A DNA stretch of 64,000 nt from Plantago major (lineage: Eukaryota; Streptophyta; Magnoliopsida; Lamiales; Plantaginaceae), in NCBI GenBank assembly GCA_026545765.1, contig CM048843.1:23061646-23125645 (forward strand). The letters are read 5' to 3'. The notes under the pieces were generated by a model. The model was not told the DNA's origin. It saw only the letters and a list, made by a program, of their open reading frames with translations, and did not search any database. How positions within the stretch are numbered: the first letter of the stretch is position 1; every line of letters begins with the position of its first letter. Made by a program: the position numbers and the translations under genes. Positions 60,747 through 64,000 of the stretch are shown here, piece by piece.

Positions 60747-62168
60747 TGTTGGTCCAGATAACGGCAAAGTAAAAGACTATGGGGGGGGGGGGGTGAATAG
60801 TCTTTTTCAAACTTTTGTCGATAAACACAATTTCTCAGATATCTGATACTTATTTTCAGAGAGCGGAAGACTTTGTGTGATAATTGCACGTGCTCAGCAA
60901 GATATGTGTAAATACTTAGCAAGGTAAATAAAGCAAGTAATAAATTACAGAAAGTAAATAACACAAGTCTTTATAGTGGTATCTGAAGGTGGCGTAATCC
61001 TTCAACTAATCCACTTCGGCCTTTCTCAGACCTAGAATCCACTAAGACAGATAATTGAGGTAACCTTACAAGTATCTTCTCTCGATTCCAAAATACACTA
61101 GGTTCCCAACCAAGTGTTCCCCCTGAGTTATTCCCCGGCTTTCATAGCCAAGTACTTCGTGTACTCAGAAACCTTTTGAGCTGTTCCTTAATTTCCCAAA
61201 CTAAGTACTTCCTACTGACCCAAGTCTATGGTAAGTGTTCAAGAGAATGAAACTTAGATAAGAAATCTTAGTTCAACTCTTTCACAAATAACAATGCTCG
61301 TTAAGGATCAGGACACTTAGAACTTTTGTGCTACTTAGAATCAAGAGCTTTGGTCGCAACAGAAAGCTTGAAGGTAAGTAGTTTGCTTGAGAGCGCTAGT
61401 ATTCAGTGTTCTTGGAGTTCAGTGTGTTCTAAGGTGTGTTCTCAAGCAGTCTAAGTGTTGATATTTATAGATGAATTTTGAGTGCCGTTTGAATAGTATC
61501 CGTTAGGCTTAAATCAAATTCAAACTATTGATATCTGAATATAGTACTGTAGCAGGCTTGTCTTCTTCTTCAGAAGCTACCGCTTTTGTTCAGACATTTC
61601 TGTCTACACATTTAATGCACTGTGCTATATTTTGTCCTGTAGTGCCAACGGAACTATGCAAGCTTTCTGAGGCTTTGCACGTTCTTTTCCAGAGATCATC
61701 ATAGATCCAGATACCACTTGTTTGAACAACTTGTTATAATATGTTTCTTTTTCAGAAGCATATTTTATGTCCAAGGTATCTGAGTGTAGATATCTGTGGG
61801 CACTTTCCTTATCTCAGAAACCTTTTATTCTCAGATATCTTTTGCAACATGTATGTTTCGAAACACTTGTTTCTTCAAGATATCTGGACATAGGTTTCTG
61901 AAAAACCTTTGTCTTCAGCAATCTTGTGCAGTCTTCAAATCTTCAAATCCGTTGATCTTTTCCTGTTTGGATGCCTTCTTCTTGGTCTTCTTCAGAAAAT
62001 AAAAATTACATTTCGAGACCTAACATCCTATACAAGATTTGCTAGACTATCATACTCAGTGAGTTTCCTCTTTTACAGTGTTCAAGTGAACTAAGAGTAC
62101 TAATCACCTTTCTGAGCTAAGATAAGTCATTAGGTTGCTGATCAAAATCTAAACAGATATTCCTAACA
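60747..62168 (-). repeat. SIRE-3 LTR (minus orientation)
   Basis: 1422 bases, TGTTGGTCCAG...TATTCCTAACA, closely related to 56170-57812 with several internal deletions and its own G tract (60781-60793). On its right side it joins a coding sequence directly, without the polypurine tract expected beside a 3' LTR. Confidence 0.88.
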
Positions 62169-63726
62169 ACTTCTGAAGTTCAGCCTTGAGCTCCTGATTT
62201 TGTTTGATAAGTCCATTTTCCTTATCAGTGAGCTCTGCCAATGGGCCTAGTATGGCATATGCTTTTCCAACAGTGTAACTTGCCTCATGAAAAGCTTTTT
62301 CAGCTAGTGACACATCATCGTCCCTTACCATTCACAGATCCTTCTGAGCAATGATCATAGTGGTTGTTCTCTGAGTGATGAGCTCAGTGAATTTCTGCAT
62401 ATCTGAGGGGACAGAGGCTATTACATCTTTGTTTTGTGAAGACATCTCCCTTTTAAGATGTGCCAAAACTTGATATCTATTCATATATTGATGGGAGTGG
62501 ACATTTGGCAGTTTGTTGAAAACTTCTGGAGCAATTAGCTTCCTTTTCAGATGAGAAACCGCTAAGTGTTCATTGCGGTGTTTTGCCAAAGTCTTGTCTT
62601 CTTCATCATCTGAGTCATCAGCCCAGTGATCTTCATCCTCTTGGACATTTTCAAGATTTTCCAATCCAGCAACCATCTCAGAGATGGGCTTCTTTCCTTT
62701 CTGAGAGGAGGATGGTTTGTCTTTTGATGGTGATGCAGCCTTAGCATCATGCTTTTCTTTAGATACTTCTTCAGTATCTAGCTTCTTAGCAATAGCATTT
62801 ACAGCATCCTGGAGCTCTTTAACCTCAGAGTAAGCTATTGTCTCTTGTAAGTATTGGTCTTGTAGTCGATTGAGCTTATCTCTGGATTTAACTAGCTCTT
62901 CTTCAAGTTGAAGATGGAGCTGTTGCTCTTCTTCCAACAGTTGTTTGAGTTGAGCAGTTCTGGTTTGAGTATTTAATATCTTCTGAGTTGTTTCCTCAGA
63001 GTGCTCAACTACTTGTTTAGTAGTGTCTTTTTGTTGTTGGGATTGCTGTGAAGGATGAGTGGATTTCTGAGGAGATGGAGGAGGGGATTGCTGTGATGTC
63101 TTCTCAGTGAGCTTTTCAGCAGCTGAGGCATTGTTTCCTTGTGCAATTCCTCCTGTCCCTGGTGCAGGGGAATCATCACCCGTCATATCATCATCATTCT
63201 TTTTGTGATGGTCAGAGGGAGGTTCATCAAAGTTATTCTCATCTATTTCTTCCTCCTCATCGTCTTCAGATACAAGATTAATCACTTCAGGAATAGTGAT
63301 CTTCTGCCCATTAACCTCTTCTTGTTCAGAAGGAATAAATTGTAGTGTCTGGGGCAGGACTGGCTTGAATGCCATCTGCAATCTTGTCTGACCATCTGCC
63401 TGTTTGAAGGCTTGCACCAATTTGTGTGCCACTTTCTTGGAAAAATCCTTATGCATTAGGGTCGCAACCTGATATTGTTCAGTAGGGAACATTGCATGGA
63501 TGTAGGTTTCCAGGTCAAGAGCTCGTGCTCGTCTTGTTGGTTGATCTGTGATTCTCAGTATTTCAGAGAGATCAGAGCACCTTAACCTCTGCCATTTCTT
63601 GAAGCATTGAATATGCTTTGGCAAGGTATGAGTCTTGAAGAAGGGAAGAAGGTTCTCATAGTCATCATTTGACTCCTTCTTGGCACTACTTTGAGCCTGA
63701 AAGAAAGAGTTTTGAGTTAGTTTCAA
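62169..63726 (-). pseudogene. SIRE-3 downstream (env-like position) ORF, N-terminal part
   Basis: The minus-strand frame from 63726 to 62332 (464 codons) is open. It holds a globular N-terminal part (LPFFKTHTLPKHIQCFKKWQ, AMFPTEQYQVATLMHKDF), an acidic/Pro-Ser-rich linker (ENNFDEPPSDHHKKNDDDMT) and a coiled coil (RTAQLKQLLEEEQQLHLQLE). A helical segment ending TTTMIIAQKDL comes next. After one stop it continues to 62169 (MVRDDDVSLAEKAFHEASYT) and is cut by the LTR after LQKLLG. The basic C-terminal half found in SIRE-1 and SIRE-2 is missing. It is homologous to the same region of SIRE-2 but clearly diverged, so it comes from a different copy. Function is unknown. Confidence 0.75.
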
Positions 63727-64000
63727 AACTTGTTTAGATATCTGAGTTTTAGAGTAGTCAAGTATCTGTTACACTGCAACAAAGAACAGCTCGAGGGTTG
63801 GACTACTGAGGTTCCAGGTGCCTCAAATATCTTGGTGTGAGGAGGAGACTTGGAAGTCTGATCCTCAGCATCCTCTCTTTCTTTTTGAACCTGAGATTAG
63901 AATCATAACACTTAGGAAATTTTATCAAGAAAAATTCTATTTTCAAAATCAGATATCTGAGAGGTCAATTACCTCCACTATTGGAGGCTCAGATACTTGT
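63727..64000 (-). other. SIRE-3 internal sequence continuing past the window
   Basis: No supported open frame in this short stretch. A CTCAGATATCTG-type vocabulary continues, as elsewhere in SIRE-3. The pol end and the 5' LTR would lie outside. Confidence 0.5.

Noticed and set aside
60747-62168. Solo LTR inserted into one continuous ORF
   Set aside because: The ORF parts on the two sides overlap in content and are diverged copies, and no 5-bp duplication is present, so a simple insertion into one gene does not fit.

Overview
This is repeat-rich nuclear DNA of a flowering plant, most likely a eudicot. It holds spliced plant genes with GT-AG introns, several Stowaway-type MITEs (CTCCCTCCGT ends), plant Mutator-like elements (MULEs), a PIF/Harbinger-like element and Ty1/copia elements of the Sirevirus type. 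The family cannot be fixed from the window. Almost everything recognisable is mobile DNA. The one convincing intact host gene is a four-exon papain-type cysteine protease of the RD19 / cathepsin-F-like group (minus strand, 29842-32457).

Layout. 1-8.9 kb: a probable copia LTR remnant, a tandem duplication built around a MITE, several Stowaway-like MITEs and an (AT)n tract. 8.9-14.9 kb: a Ty1/copia reverse transcriptase/RNase H remnant split by a 5.4 kb MULE (MULE-A, 9085-14456). MULE-A has a perfect 9-bp target duplication (TTTTGGATA), a decayed MuDR-type transposase and an intact small GRF-zinc-finger gene. 15.4-22.2 kb: MULE-B, with long inverted ends. It carries a plant-mobile-domain (PMD) gene on the minus strand and, divergently, a WRKY-GCM1/MULE transposase whose C-terminus is an OTU cysteine-protease domain. 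22.2-27 kb: a hAT-like non-autonomous element inside an AGCT-rich repeat, then more MITEs. 29.8-32.5 kb: the protease gene.

32.7-52.5 kb: MULE-C, a second copy of the PMD + transposase-OTU family. It is opened by a 13.06 kb Sirevirus-like copia element (SIRE-1, 35931-48990, 5-bp duplication GTATC) that landed between the bidirectional promoter repeats and the transposase TATA box. 52.6-54.6 kb: a PIF/Harbinger-like element carrying only the Myb/NAM-associated protein. 56.2-64 kb: the 3' parts of two more elements of the SIRE-1 lineage in minus orientation (SIRE-2 and SIRE-3), the second apparently nested in the first; the window ends inside them.

The most interesting system is the MULE-B/MULE-C family. 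Each is about 6.7 kb without the insertion, with two divergent genes (PMD protein; transposase fused to OTU) and a short intergenic region. That region carries different reiterated cis-motifs in the two copies: TTGACC/T palindromes in MULE-B and 17-bp ACGTGAC units in MULE-C. Both copies are broken by stops and frameshifts, but the OTU Cys and His motifs survive in both.
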